A stretch of 35,352 bases of DNA from an uncultured Desulfovibrio sp. (GTDB lineage Bacteria; Desulfobacterota; Desulfovibrionia; Desulfovibrionales; Desulfovibrionaceae), in the NCBI GenBank assembly GCA_944327285.1, contig CALVHG010000028.1, forward strand, positions 1 to 35,352, given 5' to 3'. This document shows positions 9,987 through 16,241 of this stretch, one piece after another; the stretch's first letter is position 1; each line of letters begins with the position of its first letter. The position numbers and the translations under genes are program-made. The notes beneath the pieces are model-generated. The model saw only the letters and a list, made by a program, of their open reading frames with translations. It ran no database searches and had not been told where the DNA came from.

Positions 9987-10017
9987 AAAAAAACGCCCAT
10001 GTTTCCATGGGCGTTTT
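9987..10017 (-). terminator. Intrinsic terminator downstream of tRNA-Thr (bidirectional)
   Basis: AACGCCCATG (9992-10001), loop TTTC, CATGGGCGTT (10006-10015). On the minus strand the stem is followed by eight Ts, and on the plus strand by TTTT. It ends the tRNA transcript about 10 bp after the CCA end. Confidence 0.92.
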
Positions 10018-10025
10018 ACTCTCGA

Positions 10026-10101
10026 TGGAGCCCTTGACCAGGATTGAACTGGTGACCTCATCCTTACCAAGGATGCACTCTACCGACTGAGCTACAAGGG
10101 C
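10026..10101 (-). tRNA. tRNA-Thr (GGT)
   Basis: On the minus strand the acceptor stem GCCCTTG pairs with CAAGGGC. The D arm is GCTCAGTCGGTAGAGT, the anticodon stem-loop CATCCTTGGTAAGGATG gives anticodon GGT, the variable loop is AGGTC, and the T arm is ACCAGTTCAATCCTGGT. The discriminator is T and the CCA end is encoded (10026-10028). The cloverleaf is complete at 76 nt with CCA. It has its own promoter and terminator. Confidence 0.97.
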
Positions 10102-10122
10102 GTGTCGCTCTCGACAAGAGTG

Positions 10123-10151
10123 GTTCTACGCAAAACCCCTCCCGGAGTCAA
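10123..10151 (-). promoter_or_regulatory. tRNA-Thr promoter
   Basis: On the minus strand TTGACT (10151-10146), a 17-bp spacer and TAGAAC (10128-10123). The expected start is near 10116, about 15 nt before the mature tRNA end. Confidence 0.75.
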
Positions 10152-10162
10152 GCAGTTTTTTC

Positions 10163-10190
10163 AAAAAAATTTTCCAGAAGAAAAATTTTC
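10163..10190 (-). terminator. Possible AT-rich terminator after darP
   Basis: Minus strand GAAAATTTTTCTTCTGGAAAATTTTTTT, 20 bp after the darP stop. AAAATTT arms around a small loop lead into seven Ts. The stem is weak, so termination efficiency is uncertain. Confidence 0.45.
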
Positions 10191-10209
10191 TTTTAGTGCT
10201 ATGAAATTG

Positions 10210-10764
10210 TTAACTTTTTTTGTTGAAACTTTTTATGGCGGCCAGCAGTTCGCGAAAGAGGGCGCGGCGGGCATGCGGCGGCCCGGCGGGATCTTCCTCT
10301 CGTGCGGCCCGCGCCGTCTGCTCCAGCGCATCGAGGCATGCGGCGTCGGCTGCGGGCAGACAACGGGAGAGCATGGGCCGCAGCTGATCCGGTTCTGCTT
10401 CCAGCAGGGCGGCGCGCCATTGCTCGGCCCGGTGGAGCAGAGCCGTGTCGGCCTGATGAGCAGCAGTCCGGGCCGCAAGAGCCTCTTCGATGGGGCCCGC
10501 GTCGATTTCCCGCATGAGGCGGCCGATATATTGCAGCTGCCGCCGTCTGCCTTCCTTGTCCCGGATTCTGTCATAGAGGCGCAGGGCTTCCGCCAGATCC
10601 GCGGACAGAGGGAGCGCGGCGCGCGCGTTGGCGTCCAGCTGCGTCAGTTGCTCGCCCAGCTTTTGCAGGGCCGTGCTCTGTCGTTTTTTGGCGGAGCGGC
10701 TTGGCGCGTCGCTGGTCTCCATTTCGGCGTCGGCATGCCACTGATAGGTTTTTTTACGCGGCAT
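10210..10764 (-). CDS. darP: Ribosome biogenesis factor DarP/YjgA (DUF615)
   Basis: A 184-residue, charged, fully helical protein. RSAKKRQSTALQKLGEQL near residues 22-40 is the recognisable DUF615 opening, and the internal RRRQLQYIGRLMREID (97-112) is its second hallmark. In E. coli DarP (YjgA) binds late 50S precursors and helps peptidyl-transferase-centre maturation. No membrane segment. Its start overlaps the end of the prenyltransferase gene by 11 bp, so the two are coupled, and it closes the moaB-ubiA-darP operon. Confidence 0.9.
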   Translation of the reverse strand: MPRKKTYQWHADAEMETSDAPSRSAKKRQSTALQKLGEQLTQLDANARAALPLSADLAEALRLYDRIRDKEGRRRQLQYIGRLMREIDAGPIEEALAARTAAHQADTALLHRAEQWRAALLEAEPDQLRPMLSRCLPAADAACLDALEQTARAAREEDPAGPPHARRALFRELLAAIKSFNKKS

Positions 10765-11635
10765 TGAAGAGGACTCCCAGAATGACGCCGATCAGCATGA
10801 CGATGGAGACAACGCCGTTAAGCGTGAAAAAGGCCATGTTGATGCGGCGCAGATCGTCAGGCCGCACCAGCTTGTGTTCCCAGAAAAGGACGCCGGAAAT
10901 AATCAGCCAGATGAGATACCACGGCCAGGCCAGCCCGGCGGCGTACCCCGTCAGCAGCAGGAAAATGGACGTGACCACATGCGACACGCCCGCAATGGCC
11001 ATGGCGGCATCCGGGCCGTAGACGGCAGGCACGGAGTAAAGGTCAAAGACCTGATCGAAATCGTAGTCCTGGAAGGCATAGTAGATATCGAAGGCCCCCG
11101 TCCAGAAGGTGACGGCAAAGAACAGCAGAATAGCGGGCATGCCGAGGCTGTCGGGCGAGACGGCCAGCCAGCCCGCCAGCGGCGCAAGACCCAGCGTCGC
11201 GCCCAGCCAGTAGTGGCAAAGCGTCGTGAAGCGTTTGGTAACGCTGTAGGCCGCCGCAAAGAGCAGGGCGGGAATGGACAGATACAGACAGAGCTGGTTG
11301 AGGAAGGCGCAGGCAAAGATGAACACCAGGCTCATGATGCCGCAGAACGACCAGGTTTGTTTAACGCTGATTTCTCCCGTGACCAGCGGACGATCCCATG
11401 TGCGCGGATTTTCGCTGTCAAAGGGCAGGTCCATGATCCGGTTGAAGGCCATGGCAAAGGAGCGCACGCCGATCATGGCGACCGTCAGAGCGACGAGCGT
11501 TCCCCAGGAGGGCATGCCGCCGGCGGCCAGCACTGCCCCCGCGTAGGCATAGGGCAGAGCAAAAACGGAATGTTCGATTCTGATCATGCGGCAGATGGCC
11601 GTAAAACTGCCGAAAGGCGTCTGAATGGGGGGCAT
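10754..11635 (-). CDS. mqnP: UbiA-family prenyltransferase, probably MqnP of futalosine menaquinone synthesis
   Basis: About 293 residues with eight or nine membrane helices. The first Asp-rich motif is NRIMDLPFDSENPRT and the second is DIYYAFQDYDFD, with KRFT in the loop between. These bind the prenyl diphosphate through Mg2+. UbiA-like enzymes in Desulfovibrio-type genomes lacking menA/ubi genes are assigned to the futalosine pathway (MqnP); that assignment is inference, since no other mqn gene is here. I chose the ATG at 11635 (MPPIQTPF) because GGAGGT lies 5 bp before it and it follows the upstream stop by 2 bp. The longer reading to 11650 would overlap that gene. Confidence 0.85.
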   Translation of the reverse strand: MPPIQTPFGSFTAICRMIRIEHSVFALPYAYAGAVLAAGGMPSWGTLVALTVAMIGVRSFAMAFNRIMDLPFDSENPRTWDRPLVTGEISVKQTWSFCGIMSLVFIFACAFLNQLCLYLSIPALLFAAAYSVTKRFTTLCHYWLGATLGLAPLAGWLAVSPDSLGMPAILLFFAVTFWTGAFDIYYAFQDYDFDQVFDLYSVPAVYGPDAAMAIAGVSHVVTSIFLLLTGYAAGLAWPWYLIWLIISGVLFWEHKLVRPDDLRRINMAFFTLNGVVSIVMLIGVILGVLFNAA

Positions 11636-11637
11636 GA

Positions 11638-12408
11638 CTAACCTCCGCAATCGGCGGGATCGCCGTGAAGTTTGTCCAGCGCGTGCGGCAGGGCGGGCAG
11701 CACGGCGGCGAGATTTTCCAGGACAGCCTTGCGGCTGCCCGGCAGGGTGATGACAATACTAGGGCCGAGAACGCCGCAGACAGCGCGGGAAATGGCGGCA
11801 TGCGGCGTTTTTTTCAGACTTTCCAGCATCATTGCCGTAGCAAAGCCCGGCAGTTCCAGATCCAGCAGCGGAGCAACGGTCTGCGGCGTGATGTCGCGGG
11901 GACCGACGCCGGTGCCGCCGCTGGTGCAGATGATGTCGTAGCCCTGTCCTAGCGCCAGCTCCAGCAGCAGGGCCCGCAGGGAGGGGGCGTCGTCGGCCAG
12001 CAGAAAACCCTGCGCGTGGCACAGGGGCAGGGCCTCGCCCACGGCGGCGGCAATGGCCGGGCCGCTGCTGTCGTTGCGCAACCCTTGCGAGCCCTTGTCG
12101 GACAGGGTGATCCATGCGAGGCTGCGTCCTTCCTTGCGGACGTGAAGGCGGGCTTCCCCTACCGGAATATCGGCAAGGGCCGTCAGCAGCGGGCAGGGGA
12201 CGGCATGGGTTTCTCCCGGCAGCCAGACGCGCCCGGTGACGCGCAGCCATTCCTTGCCGTCGTCGGTAAACAGGCCCGCGCCCACGGGTAGTGCCGGGAG
12301 CGGCCCGGCGGCCATACGATGATGCGGCATGCCGGCCTTGCGGAGCGTGTCCGGGGTCAGGGGCAGCACGTCGCCCGCCGAAGCGGCGCTGAGAATGCAG
12401 TGCAGCAA
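11638..12408 (-). CDS. MogA/MoaB-family molybdenum cofactor protein with N-terminal extension
   Basis: A 256-residue protein. Residues 95-256 match the MogA/MoaB fold: AWITLSDKGSQG at about 97-108, IICTSGGTGVGPRDITPQTV at about 157-176 as the molybdopterin-binding loop, and ITLPGSRKAV near 225. These proteins adenylylate molybdopterin before metal insertion, which formate dehydrogenase-type enzymes need. The N-terminal ~90 residues are extra to the usual 160-190 length and look like a small beta-rich domain, possibly MOSC-like, which I cannot confirm. The start is TTG, with GGAGG 6 bp upstream. A terminator hairpin lies directly before the ribosome site (see the leader entry). Confidence 0.88.
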   Translation of the reverse strand: MLHCILSAASAGDVLPLTPDTLRKAGMPHHRMAAGPLPALPVGAGLFTDDGKEWLRVTGRVWLPGETHAVPCPLLTALADIPVGEARLHVRKEGRSLAWITLSDKGSQGLRNDSSGPAIAAAVGEALPLCHAQGFLLADDAPSLRALLLELALGQGYDIICTSGGTGVGPRDITPQTVAPLLDLELPGFATAMMLESLKKTPHAAISRAVCGVLGPSIVITLPGSRKAVLENLAAVLPALPHALDKLHGDPADCGG

Positions 12409-12423
12409 GCGTTTCCTCCATTG

Positions 12424-12499
12424 AAAAAAGCGGCGCGGAAAAACCGTGCCGCAACACTGCGGGCGGGGCGTCCCCCTTCTTGAAAAGCCCGCACGGATA
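12424..12499 (-). promoter_or_regulatory. Candidate transcription attenuator in the moaB leader
   Basis: The minus-strand leader (about 12499 to 12409) contains an intrinsic terminator: GCGGCACGG (12452-12444), loop TTTTT, CCGCGCCGC (12438-12430), then six Ts (12429-12424), all just ahead of the GGAGG ribosome site. The 5' end of the leader carries CCGTGC (12496-12491), a perfect complement to GCACGG in the terminator's first arm (12449-12444), so an antiterminator can form instead. Another hairpin (GCGGGC...GCCCGC) lies between. No minus-strand gene lies upstream that would need a terminator here, which argues for attenuation. The ligand or trigger is unknown. Confidence 0.6.
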
Positions 12500-12505
12500 T
12501 ATGCT

Positions 12506-12534
12506 ATTGTAGCCTGTATGTCTTTGCGTTACAA
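12506..12534 (-). promoter_or_regulatory. Promoter of the moaB-mqnP-darP operon
   Basis: On the minus strand TTGTAA (12534-12529), a 17-bp spacer and TACAAT (12511-12506). The -10 shares bases with a weaker plus-strand TGC-TATTGT element (12502-12510) that could serve queF, so the two divergent promoters may compete. Confidence 0.65.
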
Positions 12535-12641
12535 GTCGGGGAACGCATGTCGTCGTTTTCCCGCCCGGCCCGGATGCTCTGAGGCGGTCTTTGTCGTTGG
12601 CGCGCTCGTCCGGGTCGCGTGCCGTTTTGTCAAGGAGTCCC

Positions 12642-13142
12642 ATGACCACTCGTAGCCAGGATCAGACCGAGGCGCTGCGCGCGCTCGGTACCGGCAAGTT
12701 GCCCCAGCCTTTCGGCGGCCCTTCCGTGGCCCTGCTGGAGGCTTTTCCCAACTGCTACCCGCAGCGGCCCTATGTGATCAGCATCAGCTTCCCTGAATTT
12801 ACGTCGCTGTGCCCGGTAACAGGGCAGCCCGATGTGGGCTGCATTTCGCTGGAATATATCCCCGACCGTCTGTGCGTGGAATCCAAGAGCTTTAAGCTCT
12901 ACATGTTTGCCTTCCGCAATCATCAGTCCTTCATGGAGACGATTACCAATACGGTCCTGGAGGATATTCGCACTCTGCTCGATCCCTGCTGGTGCCGGGT
13001 CAAGGGCTTGTTTGCGCCGCGCGGCGGAACGCGCATTCATGTCTTTGCCGAAGAGTTCAAGACCATGCCCGAAGAGCAGGATGCCCGCGTGCGCGCCGCC
13101 GTGGCCGCCTGGCGCGGCGAGGCTGACCCGCATCGTCCGTAG
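12642..13142 (+). CDS. queF: NADPH-dependent 7-cyano-7-deazaguanine (preQ0) reductase QueF
   Basis: A 166-residue, single-domain (unimodular) QueF. It reduces preQ0 to preQ1 in queuosine tRNA modification. The nitrile-attacking Cys57 lies in FTSLCPVTGQPD with Asp64, the substrate-binding ESKSFK is at 80-85, and FRNHQSF with His94 follows. The ATG at 12642 has AAGGAG 4 bp upstream, so I prefer it to the longer reading from 12591. It is divergent from the moaB operon. I see no preQ1 riboswitch in the upstream region. Confidence 0.95.
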   Translation: MTTRSQDQTEALRALGTGKLPQPFGGPSVALLEAFPNCYPQRPYVISISFPEFTSLCPVTGQPDVGCISLEYIPDRLCVESKSFKLYMFAFRNHQSFMETITNTVLEDIRTLLDPCWCRVKGLFAPRGGTRIHVFAEEFKTMPEEQDARVRAAVAAWRGEADPHRP

Positions 13143-13214
13143 GCGATGTTTCCGGTAGCCGTGTTTTCCGTTTCCCGCCGGTATGCCGCAACGGGAGCGG
13201 AGGCGGCTCAGGAA

Positions 13215-13272
13215 AGAGGCGTCTGCCCGGCCTGTCCCGAAAGAGCGGGGCAGGGGATGGGCAGACGCCTCT
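13215..13272. other. Long hairpin between queF and murJ
   Basis: A perfect 14-bp inverted repeat, AGAGGCGTCTGCCC (13215-13228) and GGGCAGACGCCTCT (13259-13272), encloses a second stem, CCTGTCCC/GGGGCAGG, with a small loop. It could end the queF mRNA, although GAAAAACG rather than a T run follows on the plus strand. It could also be a structured 5' element of murJ. Confidence 0.7.
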
Positions 13273-13306
13273 GAAAAACGTCCGGCTTCGACAGCAGGGA
13301 GACCCA

Positions 13307-14908
13307 ATGCCGCAGCAACATTCCTCACTGGCGCGCACCAGTCTTTTTCTGGGGGGCTGCACGGCCCTGTCGCGGCTGATGGGGCTGCTGCGAGATATGG
13401 CCATGGCCTGGCTTGTGGGCGGCGGACTGGCTGCCGATGCTCTGGTGGCCGCCATGCGCGTGCCGCATATTCTGCGGCGGCTGCTGGCTGAGGGGTCGTT
13501 GTCTATGACGCTGACGGCAGCCATAGTGCAGCAGGAGCATGTCTGTCCGGGCGGAGAGCGGGCGCTGGTGCGGGCTGTGGCCGTTCGTCTTGGCGGGCTG
13601 CTGGCGCTGCTGCTGGCGGCGGGCTGGCTGGGCGCGCCCTGGCTTCTGGAAGCGCTGGCGCCGGGCCTCGGTCTGGAAGGGGAACGCCTGGCGGCGTCCC
13701 TGTTCCGTTTGTGCCTGCCCTATGCTGTCGCCGCCGTTATGGCGGCCGTAAGCATGGCCGCCCTGCACAGCAAGGGCGCTTTTTTCTGGCCCGCCGTGTC
13801 GCCCCTGATTTTTAACGGCGTGATCCTGCTCTTTGCCGTGGCCGCGGCTCTGGGCTTTGGCAACGCCGCCGTACTGCTGGCCGGGGGGCTGACGTGCGCG
13901 GGCTTTGTTCAGTGGATGGTTCAGGCTCAGGCCGCGCATCGTGTGCTTTTGCCGTCGCCCCCTGAAAATCTGTCCCCCCGGAGGCAGGCTGTCCGAGAGA
14001 GGCGTATCCGGCGCGCGGCCGTGAGCTGTCTGCGCCGCCTGCCGCCGGGCATACTGGGCGCGGCGGCCCCGCAGCTGTCAACGCTGGCGGCCATGATGGT
14101 GGCTTCCTTTGGCTGTGTCGGCAGCATGGCGGCCCTCTATTACGCGGAGCGGCTCATGGAGCTGCCGCTGGGCGTCATCGGCGTGTGCCTGGGCATGGCC
14201 AGCCTGCCGCGCCTGAGTCATCTGGCTGCGGAAAATGACTGGGCGGGCTTTGGCGCGCAGCTCGGCACGGCCTTGCGTCTTGCCCTGCTGTTTGCCCTTG
14301 CCGCAACCGCGGGGCTGGCCGCCGTAGGGCCGGATCTTGTAGATATTTTACTTGGGCACGGCGCTTTCGGTCCCGAAGCTGTGCGAGCTTCCGTACTGGC
14401 CCTTTGGGCGTATCTGCCGGGCCTGCCCGCCTGCGCCGTGGCGCGCCCGCTGCTGGCCGCCTGCAATGCGGCGGGAGCCTGGCGGGCAACGGCATGGGGC
14501 GCGCTGGGCGCTGTCGCCATAACGACGGGCGCGGGTTTTGCCCTGGCCTGGGGCCTGCCTGTGACGCTGGACATCTGCGCTCCGGCGCTGGCCGTGAGCA
14601 TCGGCATGTGGGCCCATGCCTTTTTTCTCTGGTGGGCGCTGCACCGTCGTCGGCGGCGGGGCGCGCTGCCGTTCGGGCGACTTTTTTCTCCGGCCAGCGT
14701 GGCGCGCGCCTGCGCGGCGGGCGCTGCCGCCGGTCTGGCCGCCTGGGGCGTTCTGGCCGGCCTGCATGCGCTGGCGGCGGACAGCATACACGCCCTGACG
14801 CTGCCTCCGGCCTGCGCGGCCGGTGTCGGCGCGTGGATTCTGACGCTTGCTGTCCTGCGGGATGCCGATATGCTGACCGTCTGGCGCATGCTGCGGCATC
14901 GGGCATGA
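13307..14908 (+). CDS. murJ: Lipid II flippase MurJ (MviN family)
   Basis: A 533-residue membrane protein with about 14 helices. The N-terminus SRLMGLLRDMAMAWLVG matches the MurJ SRxxGxxRD opening, and RVPHILRRLLAEGSLS (about 50-65) is the second hallmark loop. YYAERLMELPLGVIGV (about 278-293) belongs to the central signature. It flips lipid II across the inner membrane for peptidoglycan synthesis. The ATG at 13307 is preceded by GGGAGA. Some charged groove residues known from E. coli MurJ are recognisable (the Arg-Asp of the opening motif). It is followed by an R1 repeat with no clear terminator. Confidence 0.95.
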   Translation: MPQQHSSLARTSLFLGGCTALSRLMGLLRDMAMAWLVGGGLAADALVAAMRVPHILRRLLAEGSLSMTLTAAIVQQEHVCPGGERALVRAVAVRLGGLLALLLAAGWLGAPWLLEALAPGLGLEGERLAASLFRLCLPYAVAAVMAAVSMAALHSKGAFFWPAVSPLIFNGVILLFAVAAALGFGNAAVLLAGGLTCAGFVQWMVQAQAAHRVLLPSPPENLSPRRQAVRERRIRRAAVSCLRRLPPGILGAAAPQLSTLAAMMVASFGCVGSMAALYYAERLMELPLGVIGVCLGMASLPRLSHLAAENDWAGFGAQLGTALRLALLFALAATAGLAAVGPDLVDILLGHGAFGPEAVRASVLALWAYLPGLPACAVARPLLAACNAAGAWRATAWGALGAVAITTGAGFALAWGLPVTLDICAPALAVSIGMWAHAFFLWWALHRRRRRGALPFGRLFSPASVARACAAGAAAGLAAWGVLAGLHALAADSIHALTLPPACAAGVGAWILTLAVLRDADMLTVWRMLRHRA

Positions 14909-14945
14909 GACAAGACATTTTTTTCTGAGGAATATCGTACGGATT

Positions 14946-15090
14946 AGAGCGTGTTGCCTTTGAAAAAGACAACACGCGAGGCGGCGGCACCGCGCCGCCC
15001 GGCCTGAAGCGAACGGAAAAAACACGTTTTTCCGTGAAGCGACGGGCCGTATCGTTTGCACCGCAAAGCGCTGCAAACTGAAAATGCTCT
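14946..15090 (-). repeat. R1 interspersed repeat, full-length, reverse orientation
   Basis: A 145-bp copy from AGAGCGTGTTGCCTTTG to CTGAAAATGCTCT. It shows the GGCGGCACCGCGCCGCC and AAACACGTTTTTCCGTG hairpins and the CGACGGGCCGTATCGTTTGC core. It occupies most of the 235-bp murJ to 15144 gap, with no gene in it. Confidence 0.85.
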
Positions 15091-15143
15091 AGACAGCAGG
15101 AACCGGCATGACCGGACCTGTCCCGCGAATGGGGTGAAATCAT

Positions 15144-16127
15144 ATGGAACGACGGCAGCAACGTCGCTGGATAGTGTTGGGTGTATGGCTTTGCGCCATG
15201 CTGCTGACGGCAGGGCAGGGGCTGTGGGCCATCTGGCAATACAGAGCGGACGCGGAGGCTCGCTTGTTGAGCGAAGCCGGCCGCACGGCCGCCCGCGTTG
15301 TGGGCATGCTTTCTCTGTCGGGAAGCATTCCGGATGCGGCGTCGGCGCTTGTGGCCGCGGATGTGGCTATGGATGACGACCGCGTGTATGGCATTCGCAT
15401 TCAGACGGCACAGGGCGTTCAGAGCGGTATGCGGCGCAATTACCAATGGGAACCCGTGCCCTGGGACGGCGAAATTATGGAAGACACCGTGCAGGGGATG
15501 AGCCAGATCAAGGAAGAAGGCCGCCCCGTGGGCAGCGTGGAAATTTATATGTCCCGTCGTCTGACCAATGAGGAATGCGCGCTGACCGTGCGAGCCGAAG
15601 CTGTGCGCTTCGGGCTGAATTCGCTGTTCTTTTCCTGCCTGCTGCTCTGGCTGCTGCGTCGTTACGGCGATTTAACCCGTCTGCTGCATTTCCTTCAGGC
15701 CCACTGGCAGGGGAAGCAGGCAGAACAGGAACGCGAAGAGCCTATGAGCGCCGGAGAGCTGGCGCGGGAAGGCGCTCCGGTTGTTCCCCCTGCTCCGGTC
15801 GCGTCCACGTCCATAGATTTGGAGAAGGGACGCCGTTACATGAACGCCCATCGGGAAAGCGTCCGTATTACGGCGGGCTTGTTTCGTCAGTCTTTCCGCG
15901 GAGCTTCCGCGCTCATGGGACGCCTGTTTGCCCGCGGCGCTGTGGCGGAACTTTCGCACCTGGGGCGACTGCTGGAAGTGGCGGCCCCCTGCCTGGGGGC
16001 GGACAAGTTGACCGAAGCCGCCGGAGCCATGCAGCGGGCGCTGAATGATCCGCAATGTGAAACGCCCGCGCTGGCTGTGGAGGCCTGCGCGCAGGCGCTG
16101 GATGAGGTTCTGGCGGCGCTGGCCTGA
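15144..16127 (+). CDS. Two-TM protein with periplasmic domain and degenerate HPt-like C-terminus
   Basis: A 327-residue protein. It has a first membrane helix (9-30), a ~125-residue extracytoplasmic part (DDDRVYGIRIQTAQG at 77-91 resembles a small sensor fold), a second helix (156-172), a Pro-rich linker (200-222) and a helical C-terminal domain (230-327). That last domain resembles a histidine phosphotransfer (HPt) fold: GRLLEVAAPCLGADKLTEAA (274-293) aligns with the usual H-x-L-K-G...LGA...L motif. The His is replaced by Arg275 and the Lys-Gly by Glu-Val, so it should not be phosphorylated. The family is otherwise unrecognised. It may be cotranscribed with ftsY. The HPt reading is inference. 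Confidence 0.7.
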   Translation: MERRQQRRWIVLGVWLCAMLLTAGQGLWAIWQYRADAEARLLSEAGRTAARVVGMLSLSGSIPDAASALVAADVAMDDDRVYGIRIQTAQGVQSGMRRNYQWEPVPWDGEIMEDTVQGMSQIKEEGRPVGSVEIYMSRRLTNEECALTVRAEAVRFGLNSLFFSCLLLWLLRRYGDLTRLLHFLQAHWQGKQAEQEREEPMSAGELAREGAPVVPPAPVASTSIDLEKGRRYMNAHRESVRITAGLFRQSFRGASALMGRLFARGAVAELSHLGRLLEVAAPCLGADKLTEAAGAMQRALNDPQCETPALAVEACAQALDEVLAALA

Positions 16128-16147
16128 GACTGGCCCGATCATTTCAT

Positions 16148-16209
16148 TTCGGGCCGGCGGCACTGTGCCGCCGCCTCGCGTTTAGCTTTTTTCAAAGGTG
16201 AAACGCTCT
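16148..16209 (+). repeat. R1 3' half copy
   Basis: TTCGGGCCGGCGGCACTGTGCCGCCGCCTCGCG through TTTTTTCAAAGGTGAAACGCTCT. Only the distal half of R1 is present, between the HPt-like gene and ftsY. (Sequence described in two parts; the total is 62 bp.). Confidence 0.75.
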
Positions 16210-16241
16210 AGAATGTCGCAAAAACGCTTGAAGGAGGCCGC

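Noticed and set aside
9607..10008. Longer start of the DUF486 protein at 10008
   Set aside because: That start lies in the tRNA-Thr terminator stem and adds 18 residues unlike the family.
8551..10047. 498-residue plus-strand frame over the PPTase/TauE region
   Set aside because: Antisense to three recognisable minus-strand genes; composition is charged filler.
12480..12641. preQ1 riboswitch before queF
   Set aside because: No preQ1-I type AGAGGTT...ACTAAA-like pseudoknot sequence and no hairpin near the start codon.
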